DNA of 64,000 bases, from the NCBI GenBank assembly GCA_028821455.1, contig JAPPGE010000049.1:24595-88594 (forward strand). Reading direction: 5' to 3'. This DNA is from a bacterium (lineage in GTDB: Bacteria > Pseudomonadota > Alphaproteobacteria > SP197). Position numbers and translations under genes: made by a program. The notes beneath the pieces were generated by a model. That model was not told the origin of the DNA and ran no database searches. It was given only the letters and a program-made list of their open reading frames with translations. Positions 19,425 to 28,237 of this stretch are shown here, piece by piece; the first letter of the stretch is position 1; the number at the start of each line of letters is the position of its first letter.

Positions 19425-19460
19425 CAACCGGCACCCGTTCAGGTCAACGGGTGCCGGTTG
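19425..19460 (-). terminator. Intercistronic hairpin between aapJ and aapQ
   Basis: A perfect 15-bp inverted repeat (CAACCGGCACCCGTT pairing with its complement across a 6-nt loop) lies between aapJ and aapQ. There is no T run, so it is more likely an mRNA-stabilising element or partial terminator that keeps aapJ transcripts abundant than a full stop. Confidence 0.75.
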
Positions 19461-19484
19461 CGATGTCTCGAAGATCAGCTCAGA

Positions 19485-20501
19485 TCAACGGAACGGCGGG
19501 GCGTAGAGGATGCCACCGTCGAGATAGGAGGCATTGACGCCACGCGAAAGGCCGATCGGCGTATCGGGACCGATGTTGCGATCGAAGATCTCGGCGTAGT
19601 TGCCAACGGCGTTGATGACGTTGACGACCCAGTCCTGGTCGAGCCGCAGCATCGCGCCGAACTCGCCTTCGGTACCGAGCATGCGATTGATCTCGGGGTT
19701 GTTGGTGCCCTGGGCAAGATCATTCACGTTCCCGGAATCGATGCCGTATTCCTCGGCAAGGATCAGCGCGTTGAGCGTCCAGCGGGCGATGTCGCCCCAC
19801 TCGTCGTCACCGTGCCTCACCAGCGGGCCAAGCGGCTCCTTCGAGATGATCTCGGGCAGGACCACGTGGTCATCGGGGTTGTCGAGGGCCGCACGGGTCG
19901 CGGCGAGACCGGAACGGTCCGTCGTGTAGACGTCGCAACGCCCTGCCAGGTAGTTCTGGCGCGCTTCCTCGTTGTTCTCGATGGGAACCGGCTCGTAGCT
20001 CATGCCGTTCGCCCGGAAGAAGTCCGCGAGGTTGAGCTCGGTGGTCGTGCCGGTCTGGATGCAGACCGAGGCGCCCTCGAGATCATGGGCACTCTCGACG
20101 CCGAGCGCCTTGTTCACGATGAACCCCTGGCCGTCATAGTAGTTGACGCCAACGAAGGTGAGCTTGAGATCGTTGTCGCGGCTGTAGGTCCAGGTCGTGT
20201 TGCGCGACAGGACATCGATCTCGCCAGCCTTGAGGGCTTCAAAGCGTGTGGCGCCGGTGAGGTTCGTGTACTTCACCGCGCCGGCATCGCCGAACACCGC
20301 GGCGGCCAGTGCCTTGCAGTAGTCAACATCGAACCCCTGCCAGTCGCCCGCTTCATCCTTGAATGCAAAGCCCGGCAGACCGGTGTTGATGCCGCACTGC
20401 ACATGACCCTTCGCCCGGACATCATCGAGCGTCGCCGCTCCGGCGACGGACGTGACGGCTGCCAGTGCTCCGGCTGCGATCAGTAAGATCAGTTTTCTCA
20501 T
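19485..20501 (-). CDS. aapJ: General L-amino acid ABC transporter substrate-binding protein
   Basis: The 338-aa protein starts with a clear signal peptide (MRKLILLIAAGALAAV, cleaved near AGAA). The family 3 solute-binding fold follows: VQCGINTGLPGFAFKDE, WQGFDVDYCKALAAAVFGD and LSRNTTWTYSRDN. AapJ/BztA proteins bind a broad range of L-amino acids in the periplasm. It is the first gene of aapJQMP. Confidence 0.95.
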   Translation of the reverse strand: MRKLILLIAAGALAAVTSVAGAATLDDVRAKGHVQCGINTGLPGFAFKDEAGDWQGFDVDYCKALAAAVFGDAGAVKYTNLTGATRFEALKAGEIDVLSRNTTWTYSRDNDLKLTFVGVNYYDGQGFIVNKALGVESAHDLEGASVCIQTGTTTELNLADFFRANGMSYEPVPIENNEEARQNYLAGRCDVYTTDRSGLAATRAALDNPDDHVVLPEIISKEPLGPLVRHGDDEWGDIARWTLNALILAEEYGIDSGNVNDLAQGTNNPEINRMLGTEGEFGAMLRLDQDWVVNVINAVGNYAEIFDRNIGPDTPIGLSRGVNASYLDGGILYAPPFR

Positions 20502-20564
20502 GTGTCTTGGTCCCTTTCAGTGTTGTTCGTATGCCAGGAGAGTGCCTCTGACAACGAGGGTCTC

Positions 20565-20594
20565 ATCCTCTCCCAACCGGGGCCCGACTGTCAA
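20565..20594 (-). promoter_or_regulatory. Candidate promoter of aapJQMP
   Basis: On the minus strand a perfect -35 box TTGACA (20589-20594) is followed after 18 bp by GAGGAT (20565-20570), about 65 bp before the aapJ start. The -10 match is weak, but the position is right. Confidence 0.4.
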
Positions 20595-20683
20595 TTGCGC
20601 GCACCTCGCCGGCGAGCGTTCCGCAAGCGTGGTCCGGCGTCTCTTTCACAGGCGGGAAAGAGGCATGAACCGGACGTCTGCGC

Positions 20684-21301
20684 TCAGGAGACGAGGGCCG
20701 CGACGGCAGAGCGCAGATCGTCGATGCCCCGGCCCTTGCGGGCGCTGGTGACCAGGATGCCCGGAACGGCGGCCGGCCGCCGCTGGAGTTCGCGCGCCAC
20801 CCCGGCAACCACGTCGTCGAGACCGGCCTCCTTCACCTTGTCGGACTTGGTGAGCACGGCCTGCCAGGCGACTCCGGCGGCATCGAGACTGTCGAACGTC
20901 GCACGGTCCCTGTCGGTGATCCCGCGGCGCGCGTCGAGCAACAGGAAGACGCGCCGCAGCGCTGGGCGAAGGGCAAGGTAGTCATCCACGGCCCGTGTCC
21001 AGCCAGCGATGTCCGCCTTGCCGGCGACGGCATAGCCATATCCGGGCAGATCGACGAGATGCATGCGCCCGTCCAGGCTGAAGACATTAATCGATCGCGT
21101 CCTGCCCGGCGTCCTGGAGGTTCGCGCCAGGCTTCGCCGCCCCGTCAGCGCGTTGATGAGCGACGACTTGCCGCAGTTCGAACGTCCCGCAAAGGCGACT
21201 TCGGGAACCTCAGGGTCGGGCAGTCCCTCAAGCGACGTTGCCGCCACGACGAACCTGCAGGGCCGCGCAAAGATCTGGCGCCCGGCGTCTTTCGCCATCA
21301 T
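20684..21301 (-). CDS. engB: Ribosome-biogenesis GTPase YihA/YsxC
   Basis: The 205-aa GTPase has G1 AGRSNCGKSSLIN (about residue 39), the G2 region TSRTPGRTRSIN, G3 DLPGYGYA, G4 LTKSDKVK and G5 TSARKG. EngB helps assemble the large ribosomal subunit in the cytoplasm. It starts one base after the truA stop, so here it is the last gene of def-fmt-truA-engB rather than next to yidC or argB. Confidence 0.94.
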   Translation of the reverse strand: MMAKDAGRQIFARPCRFVVAATSLEGLPDPEVPEVAFAGRSNCGKSSLINALTGRRSLARTSRTPGRTRSINVFSLDGRMHLVDLPGYGYAVAGKADIAGWTRAVDDYLALRPALRRVFLLLDARRGITDRDRATFDSLDAAGVAWQAVLTKSDKVKEAGLDDVVAGVARELQRRPAAVPGILVTSARKGRGIDDLRSAVAALVS

Positions 21302-21302
21302 C

Positions 21303-22082
21303 TCAGGCCGGCCCTGCTCGGCCGGTTACCTCGCCAGACATCCCAGGGTAGCGGACGGCGGCGAGGTAGAGTCCGTGGGCCGGGGCGATCATGCCACAGG
21401 CCTGGCGGTCCCTTTGCTCGAGGGCACGCCGCAGGTCGCCGGCGGTCCACCGGCCTTCCCCGACGTGGACGAGCGAGCCCACCATGCTGCGGACCTGGCG
21501 ATGCAGGAAAGAACGGGCGCGGGCGCTGATCACGATGGCGTCGTCAGCGCCCGTGACGCCGAGTTCATCGAGCGTCTTGACGGGCGAGGGCGCCTGGCAG
21601 CCGGCATCCCTGAAGGTGGTGAAATCGTGCCTGCCGACAAGGCCCTCAGCCGCCTCGTGCATGGCCACCGCGTCGAGAGACCTCGGCACGTGCCAGGCCC
21701 GGTTGAGATCGATGGTCAGGGGCGCCCGCCGGCACACGATCCGGTAGCGATAGAGACGCTCGACGGCATCGAACCGGGCATGAAAGTCCGCCCCGGCCCT
21801 CGCCGCCTCGAGGATGGCAATCGCCTGCGGGCGCAGGTGCTGGTTGACCGCGTTTCTCACCGTGGCGGGCGGCCAGTCCCGGACCAGGTCGACGTGGGCC
21901 ACCTGCCCCAGGGCATGAACGCCGGCGTCCGTGCGACCCGCCGCCACCAGGTTCACGTCATCCTGACAGAACGACCGGAACGCCTCCTCCAGCGCCTGCT
22001 GGACGGAAGGCCGGTCATGCTGCCTTTGCCATCCGGCATAGCCGGTGCCGTCGTATTCCAGTGTGAGGCGATAGCGCGGCAT
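21303..22082 (-). CDS. truA: tRNA pseudouridine(38-40) synthase
   Basis: ATG at 22080-22082 is 2 bp after the fmt stop and opens with the TruA N-terminus PRYRLTLEYDGTGYAGWQRQ. The catalytic aspartate lies in AAGRTDAGVHALGQ (about residue 52). RARSFLHRQVRSMVG is the conserved C-terminal RNA-contact motif. At 259 aa it is of normal length. The enzyme makes pseudouridine at positions 38-40 of the tRNA anticodon stem-loop. Confidence 0.95.
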   Translation of the reverse strand: MPRYRLTLEYDGTGYAGWQRQHDRPSVQQALEEAFRSFCQDDVNLVAAGRTDAGVHALGQVAHVDLVRDWPPATVRNAVNQHLRPQAIAILEAARAGADFHARFDAVERLYRYRIVCRRAPLTIDLNRAWHVPRSLDAVAMHEAAEGLVGRHDFTTFRDAGCQAPSPVKTLDELGVTGADDAIVISARARSFLHRQVRSMVGSLVHVGEGRWTAGDLRRALEQRDRQACGMIAPAHGLYLAAVRYPGMSGEVTGRAGPA

Positions 22083-22084
22083 GG

Positions 22085-23008
22085 TCAGGCGAGACGCTGG
22101 GGCGGCTCGAGGCGCTGGCCGCGCAGCCAGGCGGCGCCATCGGTGGTCTCCCGCCCCGCCGCGCGGACCTTCAGGAGACGCAACGCACCCCTGCCGCATG
22201 CCACGACGGCACTGCGGTCGATCAGCGTTCCCGGCGGGGCCTCGCCGGCGACCGACTCGGCCTCGAGGATTTTCACCGGCGCCGATTCCGGTCCGAAGTG
22301 AACCCCGGGGCGCGGATTGAGACCCCGCACCATGCGATCGATTTCCCCGGCACTGCGTTGCCAGTCGATGCGGCCGTCCGCCCGTGTGAGCTTCCTGGCG
22401 TAGGTGGCGTCCCGGTCGTTCTGGGGTTCAGCCCTCGCCAGATGGCGGCCGAGATCCCGAACGAGTCCCGGGAGGACATCGCCGGCAAGGTCGGCAAGGC
22501 AGGATTCCAGGCTCTCGGTGGTGGCGCGGCTGGGCACGGGCAGGCGATGGCGGCAGAGAATGGCGCCGGTATCGAGGCCTTCGTCCATGCGGAAGACCGT
22601 CAGGCCGGTTTCGCGGTCGCCATGGAGGATGGTGTGGGCGACCGGGGCGGCGCCCCGCCAGCGCGGCAGGAGCGATGGATGAAGATTGATGCAGCCAAGC
22701 CGCGGCGCGTCGAGAACGGGCCGCGGCAGGATCAGTCCATAGGCGGCGACGACTGCGGCGTCGACATCGAGCGCCCGGAAGGCGGCAGAGGCCGAGTCGT
22801 CCCGCAGCGAGACCGGTGTTCTCACGTCGAGGCCAAGGGCTTCGGCCCGCTCGCCGACCACGGAGGCGCGCATGCGCTGGCCGCGCCCGGCGCGGCGCGG
22901 CGGCTGCGTGTAGACGGCCGCGATGTCATGGCCATCGCGACACAGGGCCTCCAGCGCCGGCAGGGCGAAGGGCGCCGTTCCCATGAACGCAAGCCTCAGG
23001 GGAGTCAC
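22085..23008 (-). CDS. fmt: Methionyl-tRNA formyltransferase
   Basis: GTG at 23006-23008 overlaps the def stop (GTGA) and gives a 307-aa enzyme. It begins LRLAFMGTAPFALPAL and carries the formyl-tetrahydrofolate site GCINLHPSLLPRWRGAAPV (about residue 97), MDEGLDTGAIL and the C-terminal NPRPGVHF segment. It formylates initiator Met-tRNA; the coupled def gene encodes the enzyme that later removes the formyl group. Confidence 0.94.
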   Translation of the reverse strand: MTPLRLAFMGTAPFALPALEALCRDGHDIAAVYTQPPRRAGRGQRMRASVVGERAEALGLDVRTPVSLRDDSASAAFRALDVDAAVVAAYGLILPRPVLDAPRLGCINLHPSLLPRWRGAAPVAHTILHGDRETGLTVFRMDEGLDTGAILCRHRLPVPSRATTESLESCLADLAGDVLPGLVRDLGRHLARAEPQNDRDATYARKLTRADGRIDWQRSAGEIDRMVRGLNPRPGVHFGPESAPVKILEAESVAGEAPPGTLIDRSAVVACGRGALRLLKVRAAGRETTDGAAWLRGQRLEPPQRLA

Positions 23009-23529
23009 GCGATGTCGCGCAGCCGCGCCTTCTTCCACTTGATCATCTTGCGCAGGATCAGCCGGCGGCGCAGGGCCGAGAGGTGGTCGACGAAGAGAAT
23101 GCCGTCGAGGTGGTCGATCTCGTGCTGCAGGCAGCGTGCCAGAAGGCCCTCGGCGTGAAGCTCCCGGACGGCGCCGCTCTCGTCGAGGTAGGTGACGTCG
23201 ACCGATGCCGGGCGCTCCACCATGGCGTAGAGATCCGGAAAGGAAAGACAGCCTTCGTCAAACTCAACCCGTTCCTGCGACGCCGCGGTGATATCCGGGT
23301 TGACGAGCGTCATCGGCTCCGGAGTCCCGTCGCGCTGCGCCACGTCGACAACCACGATGCGCCGGGGGACGCCGACCTGGATTGCCGAGAGGCCGAGTCC
23401 CTTTTCGGCGTACATGGTCTCCAGAAGATCATCCATGAGCCGGCGGACACCGTCATCGACGCATCCCACGGCCTCGCAGACCACCTGGAGACGCGGATCG
23501 GGAGCATGAATGACTGGCATGACCGTCAT
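23005..23529 (-). CDS. def: Peptide deformylase
   Basis: The 174-aa metalloenzyme has all three motifs: GLGLSAIQVG (motif 1; Ser replaces the more usual Ala), EGCLSFPD with the metal-binding Cys, and QHEIDHLDG with the two metal His and catalytic Glu. It removes N-formyl groups from nascent proteins. It leads the def-fmt-truA-engB unit. Confidence 0.94.
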   Translation of the reverse strand: MTVMPVIHAPDPRLQVVCEAVGCVDDGVRRLMDDLLETMYAEKGLGLSAIQVGVPRRIVVVDVAQRDGTPEPMTLVNPDITAASQERVEFDEGCLSFPDLYAMVERPASVDVTYLDESGAVRELHAEGLLARCLQHEIDHLDGILFVDHLSALRRRLILRKMIKWKKARLRDIA

Positions 23530-23948
23530 TGCAACTCGCCCTCTTCACCCTGTCGGCATGGCGCAAGAGTAGGTTCAGGACCCGGGGCGATCAAGACATG
23601 GCTCTCCGGGACGTTACCGGGACATCCCCGGGCGAATCGCCATCTTGACGTAGCCCTTTAACCCTGCATAGCCTTCCCCATCGCCAAACACATCCGTGCG
23701 GCTCCATGCCGGGCCGCCCGCCGCGATGCGGGAATCTTCTATGCACGGATGATTGTTTGGCGACCGGCCCGGCACCACGTCGGGCTGACCGATCGCCTGG
23801 AGCGGTCGGAACCGGAGGGCAATCCGGCTCCGACCAAGCAAAGGGGTCTCGGGGCAGCTGGGAGAGCGTGACCGAGACCCCACCGCTTCAAGCACGCTAG
23901 ACGTTGCCATGCGTCCACTCAAGCACGCTCTCCCAGTGGGGGAGAGAC
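23530..23948. other. Divergent intergenic region with structured leader
   Basis: This 419-bp gap separates def (minus) from the GT25 gene (plus). The left two thirds show no supported gene. The right end holds the nested inverted repeats annotated separately, right before the GT25 ribosome-binding site. Confidence 0.5.
23843..23936 (+). promoter_or_regulatory. Interlocking inverted repeats (possible RNA pseudoknot) ahead of the GT25 gene
   Basis: GGGGTCTCGG (23843-23852) pairs perfectly with CCGAGACCCC (23872-23881). The loop contains CTGGGAGAGCGTG (23858-23870), which is perfectly complementary to CACGCTCTCCCAG (23924-23936). The two stems interlock, so they form a pseudoknot or exclude one another. 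The second stem ends 3 nt before the GGGGGAG ribosome-binding site. TCAAGCACGCT also occurs twice (23888 and 23919). Confidence 0.5.
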
Positions 23949-24722
23949 GTGAAAGCCATCGTGATCAGTCTGCCGCACGCCCATGAGCGACGGAAACGCG
24001 CGTCGCAGCGGTTTGCCGAAATCGGTCTGTCTTTCGAATTCCTTGATGCCGTTGACGCGGGTGAACTGACCGACGCGGACATCGTTCGGATGGATGCGCG
24101 ATACCGGCGCCGGTGGGGTCTTCGCCCTTTGGCCGCTACCGAACTTGCGTGCTGGCTGTCACATGTCCGCGCGATCCACCAGGCAAGCATCGGATCCGAT
24201 GAAGTGACCGCCATATTCGAAGACGACGCCATGCCTCGGCCCGAATGCACATCTGTGCTGACCGCCTTGGAACACTGTCTCATCAACTTCGATCTGGTCA
24301 GCCTCGGCCGAAGGAACACGACTCGGGCGCATGTTGACGTGCACGCCCTTGAAGCCGGTCGATCTCTCTGCCGGGTCCGGTTCAGTGAGTACGGCGCGTT
24401 CGGTTACGTGATCACGAAAGAAGCGGCACTTCGCCTCGGTCCCCGCCTGACCCGGATGCGCGTCCCGATCGACATGGATCTCATGTTCTTCTGGGTCCAC
24501 CGGCTCAACCTGTGGTTTCTCGATACGCCGGTGGTCGACCACGATGACGACGTGCCTTCGTATCTCACTGCCGACCGTGAACGAATGCTCGTCGGATGGA
24601 AACCTTCGCGACTACGTCGGATCGCCTACCGTCTACACATGGCAGTGGCCAAGCGGATCGGATTCCGGCGGCTCGTACAAGGGCGCTATGCGAGCAAACA
24701 GAAAACGACCCGTCGCATATGA
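23949..24722 (+). CDS. Glycosyltransferase family 25 (LPS/surface glycan type)
   Basis: GTG at 23949, preceded by GGGGGAG, starts a 257-aa protein. It opens KAIVISLPHAHERRKRA, the GT25 N-terminal strand, and has LACWLSHVRAI and the acidic AIFEDDA motif (about residue 90), then GAFGYVITKEAALRL. GT25 enzymes add sugars to lipopolysaccharide or capsule in the cytoplasm. The C-terminus is strongly basic. Its stop overlaps the next gene's start (ATGA). GC content is slightly lower than in neighbouring core genes, hinting at acquisition. Confidence 0.85.
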   Translation: MKAIVISLPHAHERRKRASQRFAEIGLSFEFLDAVDAGELTDADIVRMDARYRRRWGLRPLAATELACWLSHVRAIHQASIGSDEVTAIFEDDAMPRPECTSVLTALEHCLINFDLVSLGRRNTTRAHVDVHALEAGRSLCRVRFSEYGAFGYVITKEAALRLGPRLTRMRVPIDMDLMFFWVHRLNLWFLDTPVVDHDDDVPSYLTADRERMLVGWKPSRLRRIAYRLHMAVAKRIGFRRLVQGRYASKQKTTRRI

Positions 24723-25525
24723 CTCCCTTCCTCATTAGGAACTGTCCGCGTTGCGGCGCCGACAATTCCACCACACGCGTCCTTTCCTATTCCTGGCGGC
24801 ATTGGCGTCTTCGCCACTGCATGGCGTGTGCCTTCGTCTACCTTGAGAACCCGCCGGACTATGCCGATCTGAGCGTGGACTACGCATGGGAGACGGACGA
24901 CTACACACTACGCATGCGTCAGGAATATCCCTTCACCCGTCGAGTATCGCGCGGCTGGCGAAGGGTTCGCCGCCGGTTGATCCCAAGGCCCGATAAGTTG
25001 GCCCGACGGGTTACCGCGCATGTCCCACCGGGCCGTGTGATCGACGTGGGTTGCGGCAGCGCTGGACACCTGATGGCGCTCGCGCCGCACTACATGATTG
25101 TCGGGATAGAGATTTCCGTGGCATTGGCCGCCGAAGCGAACGCCCGTCTCGCCAAGCGCAACGGCACGGTCGTCAACATGCCGGCGATCGAAGGACTCGC
25201 CGACATGGCCGCGGCCTCGGCAACCGGCGTGCTGATGCGTTCCTTCCTCGAACACGAACACAGACCCGCGACGCTGCTCGCCCAAGTGGCGCGCGTTCTC
25301 GCGACCGGCGGTGCCGTTGTCGTCAAGGTGCCCAACTTCGCCTGCCTGAACCGGCGGGTCATGGGATCCCGCTGGTGCGGGTTCCGCTTCCCCGGTCACG
25401 TGAACTACTTCACGCCGACGAGCCTCAAGGAAATGGTCGAAGATGCCGGTCTGACGATATCGGCCTTCGATCTTTTTGATCGGTTCCCTCTGGCGGACAA
25501 CATGTGGCTGGTGGCACATAAGTGA
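24719..25525 (+). CDS. Class I SAM-dependent methyltransferase with N-terminal zinc ribbon
   Basis: The 268-aa protein starts with a Cys4 knuckle (CPRCGAD and, about 25 residues on, CMAC), then a SAM-binding core: VIDVGCGSAGHLMALAP (about residue 103) and the C-terminal NYFTPTSLKEMVEDAGL of Methyltransf_23 enzymes. Such zinc-ribbon methyltransferases are often found in glycan or secondary-metabolite clusters. Translational coupling to the GT25 gene points to methylation of a surface sugar, which is inference. Confidence 0.82.
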   Translation: MTPFLIRNCPRCGADNSTTRVLSYSWRHWRLRHCMACAFVYLENPPDYADLSVDYAWETDDYTLRMRQEYPFTRRVSRGWRRVRRRLIPRPDKLARRVTAHVPPGRVIDVGCGSAGHLMALAPHYMIVGIEISVALAAEANARLAKRNGTVVNMPAIEGLADMAAASATGVLMRSFLEHEHRPATLLAQVARVLATGGAVVVKVPNFACLNRRVMGSRWCGFRFPGHVNYFTPTSLKEMVEDAGLTISAFDLFDRFPLADNMWLVAHK

Positions 25526-25538
25526 GATTGGATTGCAA

Positions 25539-25553
25539 CGCCCGGAACGGGCG
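25539..25553 (+). terminator. Possible terminator hairpin after the methyltransferase gene
   Basis: CGCCCG-GAA-CGGGCG is a perfect 6-bp hairpin 13 bp after the stop codon, between two convergent transcription units. No T tract follows, so the assignment is weak. Confidence 0.3.
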
Positions 25554-25605
25554 GATGGCCCAGACAGTCAAAGTGAGACACTACCCCTCTGCGGGCTGGC
25601 GGAAT

Positions 25606-26214
25606 TCAGCCCGGCGTAAGCGTGCGGCGGGCCTGCATCGCAGCACCGAGCGTACCGTCGTCAAGGAAGTTGAGCTCCCCGCCAACCGGAACACCAAGCG
25701 ACAGGCGCGACACGGTGACATCGCAGGCGGCAAGCATGTCGACGAGGTAGTGGGCCGTGGTCTGCCCGGCAACCGTGGCGCTGGTGGCGAGAACCACTTC
25801 CCCGACGCCCGTCGCCCGGGCGCGGGCAACGAGGCCCGGGATCCGAAGATCCTCGGGGCCGACGCCGTCGAGCGCCGACAGGGTGCCCCCGAGAACGTGA
25901 TAGCGGCCGGAAAACACGGCCGAACGCTCCATGGCCCACAGATCGTCGACATTCTCGACGACACAGATGATCGAGGAGTCACGCCGCGCGTCCGAACAGA
26001 TGGCGCAGGGGTTTCGGACATCGAGATTCCCGCACTGGCTGCAGGTCGTGACGGCCTCGCCCGTCTGCTCGAGCGCCTGCACGAGGTTGACCAGCAGGGT
26101 CTCGCGGTGCTTGAGGAGGTGGAGGACGAGCCGGCGCGCCGAGCGCGGCCCCAGACCCGGCAGGCGTGCCAGCAGGGTCGTCAGACGGTCGATCTCGGGG
26201 CTGGCATGGACCAT
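25606..26214 (-). CDS. recR: Recombination mediator protein RecR
   Basis: The 202-aa protein has the helix-hairpin-helix [12 protein letters not shown] (about residue 18), the Cys4 zinc finger CSQCGNLD...CAICSD (about 58-73), a Toprim domain opening [12 protein letters not shown], and the C-terminal [19 protein letters not shown]alker-like end. RecR acts with RecF/RecO in loading RecA at gaps. It closes the dnaX-ybaB-recR operon. Confidence 0.96.
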   Translation of the reverse strand: MVHASPEIDRLTTLLARLPGLGPRSARRLVLHLLKHRETLLVNLVQALEQTGEAVTTCSQCGNLDVRNPCAICSDARRDSSIICVVENVDDLWAMERSAVFSGRYHVLGGTLSALDGVGPEDLRIPGLVARARATGVGEVVLATSATVAGQTTAHYLVDMLAACDVTVSRLSLGVPVGGELNFLDDGTLGAAMQARRTLTPG

Positions 26215-26252
26215 CTCTCAAGGACCCGCGAACGGGAGCCGTGCCAAACCCA

Positions 26253-26573
26253 TCAGAAGGGCAGCTTCAGCCCCGGGGGCAATTGGAACTCGCCGGCGAT
26301 GTCGGCCGTTCTCTCCCGGACCGTCTCCTCGGCCTTGCTGTGCGCATCGTTGATGGCCGCAACGATCAGGTCCTCGAGCATGCCCCTGTCGTCGGTCGTG
26401 ACGAGAGAGGGATCGATCGACAGGCTGTTGAGCCGGTGCTGGCAGGTCATCGAAGCCTTCACCATGCCGCCGCCGGAGACCCCCTCGACCTCGATCCGGC
26501 CGAGGTCCTCCTGGAGGCTCTCCATGCGCGACTGCACTTCCTGCACCTTTTCCATCATCTTCAGAAAATTCAT
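26253..26573 (-). CDS. ybaB: YbaB/EbfC nucleoid-associated protein
   Basis: The 106-aa protein matches the YbaB/EbfC family in length and layout: KMMEKVQEVQSRMESLQ at the N-terminus, a central VEGVSGGGMVKASMT strand region, and DLIVAAINDAHSKAEE. It binds DNA as a dimer. ATG overlaps the dnaX stop by 4 bp. Confidence 0.94.
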   Translation of the reverse strand: MNFLKMMEKVQEVQSRMESLQEDLGRIEVEGVSGGGMVKASMTCQHRLNSLSIDPSLVTTDDRGMLEDLIVAAINDAHSKAEETVRERTADIAGEFQLPPGLKLPF

Positions 26574-28180
26574 GGGCCGCCGTTCCTTGCATGCGATTTG
26601 TCGTCCTTCCGGACCTCGACGATCTCGGCTCCGGGAAAGGCCTCGAGTATGCGCGAGAGGTCCGGTTCCCTGGCCGTCTCTTCCAGGAGGGCCTTCCTCT
26701 CCTGCTCTTCCGAACGTGCAACCGTGGGTGCGCCGTCGCTCGTCGACGGCGTCACCCGCCAGGCCATGCCCGTCCAGGTGCCGAGCAGCCTGGCAAGGTC
26801 GGAGGGAAGCTCGGGGGGCGCATCCTTGCCGAGCCTGATCACGATGTCACCGACGGCGAAGGAAACGAGGTGGACACTGGTGCGCAGGTGGGTATGGAGG
26901 ATGGCTTCGCGGTGGCGCTTCACGAGATCGAGCACCGCCTCGAAACTTCGTGGCACCGCGTCGCCGGCGTCCCCGGCTGCGGCAGGCGCCCGGCTTTCGG
27001 ACGCCATCGCCGGCGCGCGCCCTAGCGCCTTCAGCGCCTCCTCGGGAGTCGGCAGTGTCGCGCTGAAGGCCAGCCGGACCAGGGTCATTTCAACGGCCTG
27101 CAGGCTGTCAGGAGCATCACGCGCCTCGCCTATGCCCTTGAGGAGAATCTGCCAGGCCCTCGTGAGGTGCGGTATGCCGAGGGACTCCGCCATCTCCGCC
27201 CCTTCCGTGCGCTCGAACTCGGGCGCCGCCTGCCGGGCAGTTTCGGGAGTAGCCTTGCAACGCGTCAGCCAGTGCGTAAGCTCGAGCAGATCCTCGAGAA
27301 CGACGACCGGATCCACGCCGGATCCGTACTGCTCCGCCAGGCCCTCGAGCGCATCGGCGATCCGGCCGGCCATGACATGGCGATAGAGTGTGAACGTCCT
27401 CCCCCTGTCGGCGAGTCCGAGCATGGCGCGCACATCGTCCCCGGTCACGGTGCCACGGCCCTGGGCGATGGCCTGATCGAGGATGGATAGGCCGTCACGC
27501 ACCGAACCATCGGCGGCGCGGGCGATCAGGGCCAGCGCCTCATCGCTCGCCGATGCCTGTTCCCTGGAGGCAATCTCGCCGAAGTACCGGGCAAGCTCCC
27601 CGGCATCGATCCGGCGCAGGTCGAACCGCTGGCAACGCGACAGGATGGTCGCCGGAATCTTGCGCAGCTCTGTCGTCGCGAAGACGAACTTCAAGTGCTC
27701 CGGCGGCTCCTCCAGTGTCTTCAGCAACGCGTTGAAGGCCGGTCCGGACAGCATGTGGACCTCGTCCATGACGTAGACCTTGTAGCGGCCGAGGGAGGGC
27801 CGGTAGCGCGCCGCATCGAGCAGGCTTCGCATGTTGTCGATGCCCGTGTGACTCGCGGCATCGACCTCGAGGACATCGACATGGCGATCGGCGGCGATGG
27901 CAACGCAGTGTTCGCAGACGCCGCAGGGCTCGGCCGTCACATCACCCGTGCCGTTCTCGCCGACACAGTTGAGCATGCGCGCCAGAACGCGCGCCGTCGT
28001 CGTCTTGCCGACCCCGCGAACGCCGGTCAGCAGGAAGGCCTGGGCGATCCTCCCGGTCTCCACCGCATGGGTCAGTGTGCGCACGAGGACATCCTGACCA
28101 ATCAGTTCACCCAGGGTCTGTGGCCGGTACCTGCGGGCCAGGACACGGTACTGCGGATTGTCGTGATCAGGAGGTGCCAT
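26570..28180 (-). CDS. dnaX: DNA polymerase III subunit gamma/tau
   Basis: ATG at 28178-28180 is preceded by AGGGA and starts a 536-aa clamp-loader subunit. It carries RYRPQTLGELIGQD, Walker A GVRGVGKTTTARVLA (about residue 45), a zinc-module CGVCEHC, Walker B VYVMDEVHML and the SRC motif in ILSRCQRFDLR. The C-terminal third is the tau region. It loads the sliding clamp at the replication fork. Confidence 0.95.
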   Translation of the reverse strand: MAPPDHDNPQYRVLARRYRPQTLGELIGQDVLVRTLTHAVETGRIAQAFLLTGVRGVGKTTTARVLARMLNCVGENGTGDVTAEPCGVCEHCVAIAADRHVDVLEVDAASHTGIDNMRSLLDAARYRPSLGRYKVYVMDEVHMLSGPAFNALLKTLEEPPEHLKFVFATTELRKIPATILSRCQRFDLRRIDAGELARYFGEIASREQASASDEALALIARAADGSVRDGLSILDQAIAQGRGTVTGDDVRAMLGLADRGRTFTLYRHVMAGRIADALEGLAEQYGSGVDPVVVLEDLLELTHWLTRCKATPETARQAAPEFERTEGAEMAESLGIPHLTRAWQILLKGIGEARDAPDSLQAVEMTLVRLAFSATLPTPEEALKALGRAPAMASESRAPAAAGDAGDAVPRSFEAVLDLVKRHREAILHTHLRTSVHLVSFAVGDIVIRLGKDAPPELPSDLARLLGTWTGMAWRVTPSTSDGAPTVARSEEQERKALLEETAREPDLSRILEAFPGAEIVEVRKDDKSHARNGGP

Positions 28181-28237
28181 CGCGGTCCCTGATGAACGGG
28201 GCGGGAATTCGCGCAACCGTTGGTGCAGCGGATGACT

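Noticed and set aside
23614..23922. 102-codon minus-strand frame between def and the GT25 gene
   Set aside because: It overlaps the structured leader, has no clear ribosome-binding site, and its composition is unlike the neighbouring genes; no domain recognised.
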